Shown: one piece after another, positions 7,665 through 17,458 of the stretch | Position numbering within the stretch: the stretch's first letter is position 1 | Layout: the number at the start of each line of letters is the position of its first letter | NCBI GenBank assembly: GCA_947258885.1 | Contig: CAMYKD010000045.1 | Coordinates: 1 to 46,660 of the forward strand | Reading direction: 5' to 3' | Length of the DNA stretch: 46,660 nt | Source: an uncultured Kiloniellales bacterium | GTDB lineage: Bacteria > Pseudomonadota > Alphaproteobacteria > Kiloniellales > JAKSDN01 | Notes under the pieces: model-generated | Seen by the model: only the letters and a program-made list of their open reading frames with translations | Told to the model about the DNA's origin: nothing | The model's database searches: none | Program-made: the position numbers and the translations under genes

Positions 7665-8924
7665 TCAGCCCGGGCGGTCCATCTGGCAGCTCGTCGGCAG
7701 GGTGGTGTCCGCGCGCTCCACGACGCCGTCCGTCTTGAACCCTATGCCGAAATCCTTGCCCTTGTAGATCAGGTGCTTGGGAACGTCGGAGGTCAGCGTG
7801 CTGACCACCAGCGGCATCTGCATCTGATGGTCGTCCGCGCGCATCTTGACCTCGCCCAGGGGCCCCGGGAAGGTCATGCCCTCCAGCTTCCCGGCGACCG
7901 GAATCGGGTCGGCGGTGCCCGCCGCGTCGATGGCCGCCGCCAGCTGTTCGATGAGCCAGCGGTATCTGTCCGGATACCAGGTGCTTTCGTAGGCTTCGAT
8001 ATAGCTCTTCATGTAGTCGCGCAGGTCCTCCGGGAGGCCGTCCTGGTTCTCGTGCATCTCGGTGACCTGCTTGAGGTTCACCTTCTTGCCGGCGTCGCCG
8101 TAGCCGCCGATCGAGCTCGGGATGCCGCCGTAGACGGTGTAGAAAGTGGCGCCAAGGCCGGAATCGACGGCGCCCTTGACGAAGCGATGCAGGTCGGGGC
8201 CCCAGTTGCCCGTCAGGACGGTGTCGGCCCCCGAGGCCTTGATCTTGGCGATATAGGGGGTGAAATCCAGGACCTTGCCGAAGGGCACGATCAGCTCGTC
8301 GCCCACCAGCTCCACGTCGGTCGCACGCTCCTTCAGCAGCTTGTTGGCGGCGGCCTGGAACGACTTGCCGTAGGCGTAGTTCTGGTTCAGCAGGTAGAGC
8401 TTCTCGACGCCGGGGTCGCGGCTGATCTGCGTCACCAGCGCCGCCACCTTCATGTCCACGTTGGCATCGAAACGGAAGTGCCAGAACGAGCACAACTCGT
8501 TCGTGAAGGCCGTGGTGACCGCCGAGTGATTCAGGAACACGATCTCCTTGCCCGGGTTCCGCTTGTTGTGCTTGTCGAGGAACTTGATGATGTTGAGCGC
8601 GTGGTTGGAGCCGACCCCCTGAATGACGTAGCTCAGGCCCATATCCACCGCCTTCTTGAGCTGTTCTGTTGTCTTTTCCGCCTTCATGGCGTTGTCGAGC
8701 CCGATGATCTCCAGCTTCCGGCCGCCCAGCACGCCACCGCGCGCGTTGACCCGGTCCGCGGCGTGGTTGAAGTTGTCGAGCGCCTCGCTCCCGATTGCCG
8801 CGATCGGCCCCGACAGCGGCTCGATCAAGCCGATACGGATATTCTCCGCCGCAAGGGCGGACAGGCTCGCGACGCCGACGGCGAGCGCGCCGGCGACGCC
8901 GACGGCAAGTTTCAGCTTCCCCAT
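7665..8924 (-). CDS. periplasmic branched-chain amino acid-type substrate-binding protein (LivK-like)
   Basis: 419 residues, first gene of the transporter operon. Signal peptide residues 1-25 (LAVGVAGALAVGVASLSALA, cut before AENIRIG). The mature start IRIGLIEPLSGPIAAIGSE is typical of type I periplasmic binding proteins of the HAAT family, followed by DRVNARGGVLGGRKLEII. Both lobes are complete. The start at 8924 has GGGGAGG seven bases upstream. Ligand identity cannot be derived; the protein is somewhat longer than LivK of enterobacteria (about 370), like many alphaproteobacterial paralogues. Confidence 0.9.
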   Translation of the reverse strand: MGKLKLAVGVAGALAVGVASLSALAAENIRIGLIEPLSGPIAAIGSEALDNFNHAADRVNARGGVLGGRKLEIIGLDNAMKAEKTTEQLKKAVDMGLSYVIQGVGSNHALNIIKFLDKHNKRNPGKEIVFLNHSAVTTAFTNELCSFWHFRFDANVDMKVAALVTQISRDPGVEKLYLLNQNYAYGKSFQAAANKLLKERATDVELVGDELIVPFGKVLDFTPYIAKIKASGADTVLTGNWGPDLHRFVKGAVDSGLGATFYTVYGGIPSSIGGYGDAGKKVNLKQVTEMHENQDGLPEDLRDYMKSYIEAYESTWYPDRYRWLIEQLAAAIDAAGTADPIPVAGKLEGMTFPGPLGEVKMRADDHQMQMPLVVSTLTSDVPKHLIYKGKDFGIGFKTDGVVERADTTLPTSCQMDRPG

Positions 8925-8947
8925 GGTTGCCTCCCCTAGATGCTCCC

Positions 8948-8966
8948 GCGCCGGCGAACCCGGCGC
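8948..8966 (-). promoter_or_regulatory. leader hairpin upstream of livK-like gene
   Basis: GCGCCGG, five-base loop, CCGGCGC: a perfect 7-bp stem 24 bases upstream of the ATG, in the presumed 5' leader of the transporter mRNA. On the plus strand it is followed by GTGCTTTTCTT, which makes it terminator-like in that direction, but no plus-strand gene precedes it. The rest of 8967-9181 holds no recognised gene; it must contain the operon promoter, which I could not pinpoint. Confidence 0.4.
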
Positions 8967-9181
8967 GTGCTTTTCTTGATTGGTCTTGCTGGCCTTTTCC
9001 CGATCGCGGAAAGTCTAGACCAACCTGAAGTCGCAGGCAAATTCACCCGCCCCGCATCGAACGGGGGTGGCGGCCCACCCCCGCGCCCGATTTGGCGATC
9101 GTCGGGCCGGCCCCACTCCTCGAGGGCCGCACCCTCGACACGGCGCGCCAGCCGGCCCGCAACGTTTAGTTTAGTCCGGTC

Positions 9182-9210
9182 TTGAAAGAAACTCCCGAAG
9201 GTATTAGAAT
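9182..9210 (+). promoter_or_regulatory. sigma70-type promoter, TTGAAA-N17-TAGAAT
   Basis: -35 TTGAAA at 9182-9187 and -10 TAGAAT at 9205-9210, with a 17-base spacer, both close to consensus. The expected transcription start near 9217 is only a few bases from the ATG at 9221, so the mRNA would be leaderless or nearly so. No Shine-Dalgarno sequence precedes the ATG. Confidence 0.65.
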
Positions 9211-9220
9211 AGCTCGCATT

Positions 9221-9535
9221 ATGCGCATTCTCGCAACAACCATAGCCCTTGCGGCGCTTTCGGTGGCCCCGGCGGCGGGCCTGGCGGCGGAGCAGGTCTG
9301 CTATGAGTGCTTTGCCAAGGCCTGTTACGATCATTTCGCGGAAAAGGCCGGCGCCATCAACCAGCAGCTGGACGAAGACCTATCCGGCGTCGAGCGCCAG
9401 CTGGCGGAGATGCAGCTCGCCGCCGCGCAGAAGGCCGAGGTGCAGGGCGCGACCGAGGCAGTCCTCCAGGGCAACGCGGACCGCCGGAAGAAGCTGGCCT
9501 ACGAGAGCCTGGGCACCTGCCTCGCCGGACAGTGA
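9221..9535 (+). CDS. small exported cysteine-containing protein of unknown function
   Basis: 104 residues from ATG 9221. An upstream TTG at 9182 is in frame but is the -35 box of the promoter, so the ATG is preferred. Signal peptide MRILATTIALAALSVAPAAG, cut near LAAE. The mature protein has Cys in CYECFAKACYDHF near its start and one more near the end (GTCLAGQ), enough for two disulfides. Between these lies a helical, Gln/Ala/Glu-rich stretch (QLAEMQLAAAQKAEVQ) likely to be a coiled coil. I do not recognise the family. It stands alone, 274 bases upstream of the next gene. Confidence 0.65.
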   Translation: MRILATTIALAALSVAPAAGLAAEQVCYECFAKACYDHFAEKAGAINQQLDEDLSGVERQLAEMQLAAAQKAEVQGATEAVLQGNADRRKKLAYESLGTCLAGQ

Positions 9536-9809
9536 CGCCGGGCGTGCCGGCAGGCCGGTCGGGCGCCGGTGCCGACCAGGTCGCGCGGCGGCTCTTGGGT
9601 CATGACCATCCCTCCCGATCTTGAAAGCGCCGAGACCGGCAGGTCGGATCGAGCCTGGCTTGCCGCCGCGCAGAATCATGTGTGCGGTTAGTCACAGACG
9701 GTCTTTGCACAGCCCGGCAAGATGGGATGATACCTTCGCGAACGCGCTGTCCGGCACGCGGCAAGAGCCGGGCCAACGGAGGCGCGTTCGAGGCAGGGAG
9801 GCCGCCCCC

Positions 9810-10061
9810 ATGGACGAGTTCGTCATCGTAATCTACCCGCGCCCGCGGGACGTAGTTGTCGACGGCCGGGTCACGGCGAGGACCCGCGAGACCTTCATCC
9901 TGGACACCGGACACCACAAGTTCTCGCTCGCCGGCCCCGACAACTACGGGCCCAGCTCGCAGACCCACCTGGTCGAGAACACCACGGCGACCGATCCCTT
10001 CGTGGTCGTGTTCACGCAGAAGTCGACCGTGGCCAAACTGGTCCCCGACCACCAGACCTGA
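9810..10061 (+). CDS. small conserved-looking hypothetical protein upstream of patatin-like lipoprotein
   Basis: 83 residues. ATG 9810 has AGGGAGG eight bases upstream. No signal peptide or membrane segment; the composition suggests a small all-beta protein (FVIVIYPRPRDVVVDG, ETFILDTGHHKFSL, DPFVVVFTQK). It ends 11 bases before the GTG of the patatin-like lipoprotein gene, so the two are almost certainly co-transcribed. The pairing suggests a joint role, for example as partner or inhibitor of a lipase, but nothing in the sequence shows this. Family not recognised. Confidence 0.65.
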   Translation: MDEFVIVIYPRPRDVVVDGRVTARTRETFILDTGHHKFSLAGPDNYGPSSQTHLVENTTATDPFVVVFTQKSTVAKLVPDHQT

Positions 10062-10072
10062 GGGAGGGCACA

Positions 10073-11542
10073 GTGCAGATCCGAAAGACGCTCCTGGCGC
10101 TTGGGCTGGCCGTGGCCCTCGCCGGATGCGAGACGGTGCGCTTCCTCGAGAACGAGCCGTTTCCCGCCGGCGACCCGGAGGCCGGCTACCGCTACGACAA
10201 GCTCGCCGAGCACACCACCGGGAACTCCGAGGAGGTCTTCGTCATCCTGACCTTCTCCGGCGGCGGCACCCGGGCGGCGGCCCTGGCCTACGGCGTGCTC
10301 GAGAAGCTGCGCAACACGATGATCACCGTCGACGGCCGGGAGCGCAGCCTGCTGCAGGAGGTCGACGTCGTCTCGTCCAACTCCGGCGGCAGCTACACCG
10401 CCGCCTACTACGGGCTGTTTCGCGAAAAGATGTTCGACGACGGACCGGAGCCCGAGCGCCACTTCACGCGCCAGGTCCTCGAACGGGACATCGAGGGGGA
10501 GATCCTGCGCCGCGTGTTCTTCTCGCCGCTCAACTGGTTCCGCCTCGCCTCGATCGCCTTCAACCGGAGCGACCTGACCGCCGAGTTCTACGACAAGGAG
10601 ATCTTCGACCGGCAGAAATTCGGCGACCTGACGGAGCTGGGCCGCCCCTTCGTCATCATCAACGCCAACGACACGACGAAAGGGACCCGCTTCGAGTTCA
10701 CCCAGGAGCACTTCGACCTGATCTGCTCGGACCTCACGGACTATCCGCTCGCCCGGGCGGTCATGGCCTCCTCGGCGGTCCACGGCCTGTTCGGCGTCGT
10801 CCGCCTGCGCAACTACGACAAGGCAAACTGCCCGGAGCCCGTCTGGGTCGGGCTCGCCCTGGGCGACGAGACCCGAAATCGCGGCGACCTCGACGCCAAT
10901 CGGGAGCGCTACGAGCTGGCCCGGCTCGCGCGCTCCTACCGGGACAAGGACGGCGCGGCCGACCCGACGACCGAGTACTACGTCCACCTCGCCGACGGCG
11001 GGCCGGTGGACAACCTCGGCCTGCGCGCGCCCTTGCTGGCACTGCGCTCGACCGACCCCTCGTGGAGCGTCCTGCGCTTGCTGAACCGCAGGAAGGTCAA
11101 GACGATCGCGGTGATCAGCGTGAACGCGGCCTCCGAGCCGGACAGCGACCTGGAGAAGGACATATCCGGTCCCGGCCCGCTGTCGCTGGTCGGCAGCGCC
11201 GTAACCGGCGCGATGGATACCGTGACCCTCGATTCGATCCAGGTGACCGACACCAAGATCCGCGAGCGGATCCGGTCCCTCAAGGCGCTGGGCTGGCCGG
11301 TCAAGCACTACGGGCCGATCCTGATCGACTTCGAGCACATCGGCGATGCCGAGCTGCGCCATTGCTTCAAGAACATCGGCACGCGCCTGACCTTGAAGAA
11401 GCGCACGACCCGCGGCCTGCGCAAGATCGCCTACCAGTTGGTCCACGAGTCCGACGGGTTCCAGAAGTTCCTACGCGACATGGATGGCCGCGAACTCCCC
11501 GTGCCCGACCCGCAGCCGGGCCGGCCCCTTTGCAGGCTGTAG
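10073..11542 (+). CDS. patatin-like phospholipase lipoprotein
   Basis: 489 residues with GTG start at 10073 behind GGGAGGG. A type II signal peptide ends in the lipobox LAGC with Cys19 as lipid anchor and Glu at +2, which favours outer membrane. The patatin fold is shown by the oxyanion loop GGGTRAA (63-69), nucleophile motif SNSGG (Ser104) and the DGG box with Asp308 (HLADGGPVDNLGLR), giving the Ser-Asp dyad. The first Gly of GXSXG is Ser. Likely a lipid acyl hydrolase acting at the envelope. It forms an operon with the 83-residue gene upstream. The 3' end faces the radical SAM gene, 16 bases away. Confidence 0.85.
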   Translation: MQIRKTLLALGLAVALAGCETVRFLENEPFPAGDPEAGYRYDKLAEHTTGNSEEVFVILTFSGGGTRAAALAYGVLEKLRNTMITVDGRERSLLQEVDVVSSNSGGSYTAAYYGLFREKMFDDGPEPERHFTRQVLERDIEGEILRRVFFSPLNWFRLASIAFNRSDLTAEFYDKEIFDRQKFGDLTELGRPFVIINANDTTKGTRFEFTQEHFDLICSDLTDYPLARAVMASSAVHGLFGVVRLRNYDKANCPEPVWVGLALGDETRNRGDLDANRERYELARLARSYRDKDGAADPTTEYYVHLADGGPVDNLGLRAPLLALRSTDPSWSVLRLLNRRKVKTIAVISVNAASEPDSDLEKDISGPGPLSLVGSAVTGAMDTVTLDSIQVTDTKIRERIRSLKALGWPVKHYGPILIDFEHIGDAELRHCFKNIGTRLTLKKRTTRGLRKIAYQLVHESDGFQKFLRDMDGRELPVPDPQPGRPLCRL

Positions 11543-11558
11543 CGCCCGTTCTCAGCCC

Positions 11559-12668
<1,110 letters not shown>

Positions 12669-12811
12669 CTTGGCCGGCCCCGAAAGGCAGGATTCGAAAG
12701 GCCACCGACGGGCCGCGGGGGTACAAGATCGCCGCCCCCGTCCTACATGACATATAGGCGGGGGGAGCACGCGCCGCAATCGGCGCGCCGGGGGAGACTG
12801 GAGGCGCGGTC

Positions 12812-13609
12812 ATGTTGCGCCGAGCGGCCGTGGCGGGCAGCTTCTACCCGGAGGATCCGGCGATCCTGACCGCCGTCATCGAGGACTTCCTGGCGGAGGC
12901 CGACGGCACGGCCTCGGAAGGCCCCCTGAAGGCGATCATCGCGCCCCATGCGGGCTACATCTATTCGGGACCGGTCGCGGCCCAGGCCTATGCCGCGCTC
13001 CGGCCTCGGGCCGAGCCGATCCTACGCGTCGTACTGCTCGGCCCGGCGCACTACCTGCCTTTCACCGGCATCGCGGCCCCCGCGGCCACGGAATTCGAGA
13101 CGCCCTTGGGGTCGGTCCCGGTGGACCGGGCGGCGCTCGGCGCGATCGGCGGGCTGCCGCAAGTGGTGGTGGCCGAGGAGGCGCACGCGCCGGAACATTC
13201 CCTGGAGGTGCAGATCCCCTTCCTCCAGGTGGTCCTGGGCGCGATCGAGATCGCGCCGCTGGTCGTCGGCCGGGCCCGGCCCGCCGAGGTCGCGGAGGTG
13301 CTCGAGCGGCTCTGGGGCGGGGGCGAGACGCTGATCGTGGTGAGCTCGGACCTGTCGCACTACCTCGACTACGAGACGGCGCGACGGCGCGACGCGAGGA
13401 CGGCCGCCGCGATCGAGTCCCTCGACGTGTCCGGCCTAGGGCCCGAGGACGCCTGCGGCTACCTGCCGATCGCCGGACTGGTGCAAACCGCCAGGTCCCG
13501 CGCCATGACCGTGCGACAGCTCGACCTGCGCAACTCCGGCGACACCGCCGGGCCGCGCGACGGCGTGGTCGGCTACGGCGCCTGGGCGTTCGGGGAAATG
13601 AGCGCGTGA
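12812..13609 (+). CDS. amrB: AmmeMemoRadiSam system protein B (MEMO-like)
   Basis: 265 residues with GGAGG upstream of ATG 12812. MEMO-family features: N-terminal AAVAGSFYP, the metal-site segment APHAGYIYSG (His46), LLGPAHY, APEHSLEVQIPFLQ and SSDLSHYLDY. These are the histidines and acids that resemble extradiol dioxygenase-type metal sites. Length is normal. It diverges from amrS and is followed by a terminator hairpin, so it is likely monocistronic. The function in bacteria is unknown beyond association with the radical SAM enzyme. Confidence 0.9.
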   Translation: MLRRAAVAGSFYPEDPAILTAVIEDFLAEADGTASEGPLKAIIAPHAGYIYSGPVAAQAYAALRPRAEPILRVVLLGPAHYLPFTGIAAPAATEFETPLGSVPVDRAALGAIGGLPQVVVAEEAHAPEHSLEVQIPFLQVVLGAIEIAPLVVGRARPAEVAEVLERLWGGGETLIVVSSDLSHYLDYETARRRDARTAAAIESLDVSGLGPEDACGYLPIAGLVQTARSRAMTVRQLDLRNSGDTAGPRDGVVGYGAWAFGEMSA

Positions 13610-13616
13610 GACTATC

Positions 13617-13647
13617 GCCGGGCCCTACGGACGGCCCGGCTTGTTTC
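13617..13647 (+). terminator. Rho-independent terminator after amrB
   Basis: Stem GCCGGGCC / GGCCCGGC with an eight-base loop, followed by TTGTTTC. It begins eight bases after the amrB stop codon. Confidence 0.7.
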
Positions 13648-13659
13648 TGATATGCATCA

Positions 13660-16557
13660 ATGCGCGGTTCGGCCCCTTTGGCCACGATGCGCAGCGCAAC
13701 CGCGTGTGGCGACATGTCCAGCAGCAAGCAGGTCCGGGTTGAGACGGCGAGCCCCCCCAAGCCGCCGCCGCGCGCCGAGAACGCGGGGTCGCGGCTGCTG
13801 CGGGTCGTCCGCGACCTCGCGGTCGAGCTGCACCCGCGCCGGGCCAAGACGCTGGGCGTGGCGCTCGACAGCGCGCTCGACCGCGACCTGGGGTTCGACA
13901 GCCTCGGGCGTGTCGAGCTTCTGCTGCGCGTCGAGCGCGCCTTCGGCGTGCGCCTGCCCGAAGAGCTGCTGGGCCAGGCGGAAACCCCGCGCGACCTGCT
14001 GAACGCGGTGCTCGCGGCCGAGCCGGGCGCGGCCGGGCGGGTCCGCGAGGAGGCCGGCCTGCCCGCCCTGGCGGCGGTCGAGACCGCCCCCCATGACGCG
14101 CGGACCCTGACCGAGGTGCTGGACTGGCACGTGGCCGCCCATCCGGACCGGCCGCACGTCCTGCTGCCGGGCGGCGCGGGCGGAGAGACCACCCTCACCT
14201 ACCAAGGCCTGGCCGAGCCGGCCCGGGCGGTCGCCCGCGGCCTGCGCCGGGCGGGCCTCGCGCCGGGCGGCCGGGTCGCCGTCATGCTGCCGACCGGCGC
14301 CGACTTCTTCCACGCCTTCTTCGGGGCGCTCTATGCCGGCGGCGTTCCCGTGCCGATCTATCCGCCGCTGCGCCGCTCGCAGATCGAGGAGCACCTGCGC
14401 CGCCAGGCGGGCATCCTGCTGAACGCCGGCGCGGAGATCCTGATCGCCACGCCCGAGGCGCGCGAATTGGCCGGCCTGCTCAAGCCCCTTTCGGGCGACC
14501 TGCGGCGGCTGGCGGCCGTCGCGGAGCTGGCGGCCGACGGAACCGAAGCCTTGCCGGAGGCCCCGGCGGCCGGGTCCATGGCGCTGATCCAGTACACCTC
14601 GGGCAGCACCGGCGATCCCAAGGGCGTCGTGCTGAGCCACGACAACCTGCTGAGCAACATCCGCGCCATGGGCGAGCGGATGAACGCGGGCGCGTCCGAC
14701 GTCTTCGTCAGCTGGCTGCCGCTGTACCACGACATGGGGCTGATCGGCGCCTGGCTCGGCACCCTCTACTATGCCGCGCCGGCGGTCATCCTGTCGCCGC
14801 TCCGCTTCATGGCCCGGCCCCACAGCTGGCTGTGGGCCATCCACCGCCACCGCGCCACGCTTTCGGCCGCGCCCAACTTCGCCTTCGAGCTCTGCCTGCA
14901 CAAGGTCAAGGAGAGTGCGCTCGAAGGCCTCGACCTAAGCTCGCTGCGCATGGTGGCCAACGGCGCCGAGCCGGTCAGCGCCGAGACGATCCGCCGCTTC
15001 ACCGAGCGCTTTGCGCCCTACGGCTTCCGGCCCGAAGCCATGGCCCCGGTCTATGGCCTGGCCGAATCCTCCGTCGGCCTCGCCTTTCCGCCGCCCGGCC
15101 GGCGCCCGATCGTCGACCGCATATGGCGCGAAGCGCTGGTGCGCCGAAGCGAGGCCCTGCCGGCGCCAGAGGCCGACCCGGACGCGCTGGAGCTCGTCTC
15201 CTGCGGCCAGCCGCTGCCCGGCCACGAGATCCGCGTCGTCGACGCGCGGCAGCGCGAGCTCGGCGAGCGCCGCCAGGGCCGGCTCGAGTTCCGCGGGCCC
15301 TCGGCGACCCGCGGCTACTTCCGCAACGCGGCCAAGACCCGCGAGCTTTTCGCCGGCGACTGGCTGGACAGCGGCGACCTGGCCTACGTCGCCGGCGGCG
15401 AGATCTTCATCACCGGACGCGTCAAGGACATGGTCATCCGCGCCGGGCGCAACATCTATCCCCAGGAGGTCGAAGCGGCCGTCGGCAAGGTCGAGGGGCT
15501 GCGCCGGGGCTGCACCGCCGTGTTCGGCAGCCCCGATCCCAAGAGCGGCACCGAACGTCTGGTGGTGCTGGCCGAGACCCGGGCGAGCGAGCCCGAGGCC
15601 CTGGCCGAGCTGCACCGCCGGGTCGTGGCGGCCGCGGTCGCGGTGCTGGACGAGCCGCCCGAGGAGGTCGTCCTGGCGCCGCCCCACAGCGTGCCCAAGA
15701 CCTCGAGCGGCAAGCTGCGCCGCGCCGCCGCCCGGCGGCTCTACGAGGAGGGCCGGATCGGCGCCCGGCCGCGCGCCCTGTGGTGGCAGGTCGCCCGCCT
15801 CACCCTTGCCGGGCTGCGGCCGCGCGCCCGGCACGCCCTGGCCGGCCTCGCCGAGCTGCTCTACGCCGGCTACTGGTGGACGGTGCTCGTGGTCACCGCC
15901 GGGATCGCCTGGCCGCTGGTCGTGCTGCTGCCCCGGCGCGCCTGGCGCTGGGCGCTGCTGCGGCCTTTGACGCGCCTCGCCCTGCGGCTGATGGGCACGC
16001 CGCTCGCGGTCACCGGGCTGGAGAACCTGCCGGCGGCGGGGGCGATCCTGGTGGCCAACCACGCCAGCTACCTCGACAGCCTGGTGCTGGTCGCGGCCCT
16101 GCCCGGCGAGACCGCCTTCGTCGCAAAGACGGAGCTGGCCGCCCAATTCGTCGCCGGGCGCTTCCTGCCGCGCATCGGCGCCCTCTTCGTCGATCGGGCC
16201 GAGCCGGAACGCGGCACCCAGGACACCCAAATCATCCTGGCCGCGGCCCATGCCGGGCGCCGGCTGCTGTTCTTCCCGGAGGGCACGCTGAGCCGGATGC
16301 CGGGCCTCATGGCGTTCCGTCTGGGCGCCTTCGTGGCCGCGGTCGAGGCGAGCCTGCCGGTGGTGCCGGTCACGCTGCGCGGCACCCGCTCGATCCTGCG
16401 CGGCGACCAGTGGTTCCCAAGGCGCGGCGCGATCAGCCTCCACGTCGGCCGGCCGATTCCGCCGGACGGCCAGGGTTTCGCTGCGGCGCTGCGGCTGCGC
16501 GACGGGGCGCGCGCCGCGATCCTGGCGCGCTGCGGAGAGCCGGACCTCGGCCAATAG
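13660..16557 (+). CDS. ACP - fatty acyl-AMP ligase - acyltransferase fusion protein
   Basis: About 965 residues in three parts. Residues ~45-115 are an acyl carrier domain with phosphopantetheine site DLGFDSLG (Ser81). Residues ~145-700 are an ANL adenylating domain of the fatty acyl-AMP ligase kind (P-loop YTSGSTGDPKG near 312-322, WLPLYHDMGLIG, APNFAFELC, FITGRVKDMVIRAGRNIYP, C-terminal KTSSGKLRR). Then come membrane-active helices (~735-770) and a PlsC-type acyltransferase with NHASYLD (HX4D at 801-806) and FPEGT. It could activate a fatty acid, load it on its own ACP and pass it to a lysolipid or another acceptor. Start is uncertain: ATGs at 13660, 13687 and 13714 are all in frame and none has a clear ribosome-binding site. 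Confidence 0.85.
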   Translation: MRGSAPLATMRSATACGDMSSSKQVRVETASPPKPPPRAENAGSRLLRVVRDLAVELHPRRAKTLGVALDSALDRDLGFDSLGRVELLLRVERAFGVRLPEELLGQAETPRDLLNAVLAAEPGAAGRVREEAGLPALAAVETAPHDARTLTEVLDWHVAAHPDRPHVLLPGGAGGETTLTYQGLAEPARAVARGLRRAGLAPGGRVAVMLPTGADFFHAFFGALYAGGVPVPIYPPLRRSQIEEHLRRQAGILLNAGAEILIATPEARELAGLLKPLSGDLRRLAAVAELAADGTEALPEAPAAGSMALIQYTSGSTGDPKGVVLSHDNLLSNIRAMGERMNAGASDVFVSWLPLYHDMGLIGAWLGTLYYAAPAVILSPLRFMARPHSWLWAIHRHRATLSAAPNFAFELCLHKVKESALEGLDLSSLRMVANGAEPVSAETIRRFTERFAPYGFRPEAMAPVYGLAESSVGLAFPPPGRRPIVDRIWREALVRRSEALPAPEADPDALELVSCGQPLPGHEIRVVDARQRELGERRQGRLEFRGPSATRGYFRNAAKTRELFAGDWLDSGDLAYVAGGEIFITGRVKDMVIRAGRNIYPQEVEAAVGKVEGLRRGCTAVFGSPDPKSGTERLVVLAETRASEPEALAELHRRVVAAAVAVLDEPPEEVVLAPPHSVPKTSSGKLRRAAARRLYEEGRIGARPRALWWQVARLTLAGLRPRARHALAGLAELLYAGYWWTVLVVTAGIAWPLVVLLPRRAWRWALLRPLTRLALRLMGTPLAVTGLENLPAAGAILVANHASYLDSLVLVAALPGETAFVAKTELAAQFVAGRFLPRIGALFVDRAEPERGTQDTQIILAAAHAGRRLLFFPEGTLSRMPGLMAFRLGAFVAAVEASLPVVPVTLRGTRSILRGDQWFPRRGAISLHVGRPIPPDGQGFAAALRLRDGARAAILARCGEPDLGQ

Positions 16558-16627
16558 CGCCATCCATGGCACGGGCGCATCCGGATCCCGGGGAACAAGT
16601 CAGATCTATGCGCGGCTGGTTGCAACT

Positions 16628-16659
16628 TGTTAACCTACAAAAGATAGCATTTATCTATC
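16628..16659 (+). promoter_or_regulatory. A/T-rich candidate promoter/operator upstream of REC-PilZ gene
   Basis: TTGTTA (16628-16633) and TATCTA (16652-16657) are spaced by 18 bases and could be a sigma70-type promoter. The segment also contains the inverted repeat GATAG-N7-CTATC (16643-16659), which may be an operator. It stands out by its A/T content from the flanking GC-rich sequence. Assignment by similarity to consensus only. Confidence 0.35.
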
Positions 16660-16699
16660 CGCCCACCCGCTCCTGGTCCCGGGCGGCCGGTAATTGACC

Positions 16700-17458
16700 A
16701 TGCACGTGCTGCTCGTAGAAGACGACGAGGTCCTGACGCCGATCGTGGAGGCCGCCCTCCGCGACGCCGGCCATACCTGCGAAACGACCGAGCAGGGCGC
16801 TCAGGCCGTCGCGCTCGCCAAGAAGAACAGCTACGACGTCATGGTCGTGGACGCCGACCTGCCGGACATGGAGGGCTGCCAGGTCGTCCGGCTCCTGAAG
16901 GTCGAGGGAATCGATATCCCGGTGGTGATGCAATCCGGCCTGATGGACCTGAACCTGCCCTTCGTGGCGGCGTCCCTCGGCGTCAAGAAATTCCTCACCA
17001 AGCCGTTCAGCGCGCGCGAGCTGATCGGCCATGTGGAGGCCGTCGCCGGGACTCCCGGCCAGGCCGTGCCGGACGCCGCGCCCGGGCTCGCCCCCGCGCC
17101 CGCCCCTGGACCCGCCCCTGGACCCGCCCCGGAGGCCCGCGTCGCGCCGCCCCCACCGCGACCGGCCGCCCCCCAACCGGCCCCGCCTCCCCGATCCGCG
17201 CCGATCCCGGCGGCCGGGAACGTCGAACGCCGCCAGGTCGCCCGCGCCAAGGTCTACCAGGCGGCCTTGATCCTGGACGGGGACAGACAGATCCCCTGCG
17301 TGATCCTCGACCGCTCGGACAAGGGCGGGGCGCTCAGGATCACGGACCCGGACCAGCCCTGCCCCACCCTGTTCACGCTGAAGCCCCTCGACGGGCCCGA
17401 ATGCCGCTGCGAGGTGCGGTGGCGCCGGGGCGACCGCATCGGCGTCGAGTTCAGATAG
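16700..17458 (+). CDS. response regulator receiver domain fused to PilZ c-di-GMP-binding domain
   Basis: 252 residues; ATG 16700 is preferred to the TTG two codons upstream. Residues 1-115 form a REC domain with acidic pair Glu7/Asp8/Asp9, phospho-acceptor Asp51 (VVDADLP), Ser79 in the switch position and Lys101 (LTKPF). Residues ~118-175 are a flexible Ala/Pro linker. Residues ~176-252 form a PilZ domain with both c-di-GMP signatures: RQVAR (178-182, RxxxR) and DRSDKG (204-209, D/NxSxxG). It should connect phosphorelay input to c-di-GMP reading, affecting motility, adhesion or exopolysaccharide. No kinase gene is adjacent. Its stop overlaps the end of the convergent small gene by eight bases. 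Confidence 0.85.
   Translation: MHVLLVEDDEVLTPIVEAALRDAGHTCETTEQGAQAVALAKKNSYDVMVVDADLPDMEGCQVVRLLKVEGIDIPVVMQSGLMDLNLPFVAASLGVKKFLTKPFSARELIGHVEAVAGTPGQAVPDAAPGLAPAPAPGPAPGPAPEARVAPPPPRPAAPQPAPPPRSAPIPAAGNVERRQVARAKVYQAALILDGDRQIPCVILDRSDKGGALRITDPDQPCPTLFTLKPLDGPECRCEVRWRRGDRIGVEFR

Noticed and set aside
9602-9691. 29-codon frame with ATG between the small secreted protein and the 83-residue gene
   Set aside because: It has no ribosome-binding site, no conserved features, and could occur by chance.
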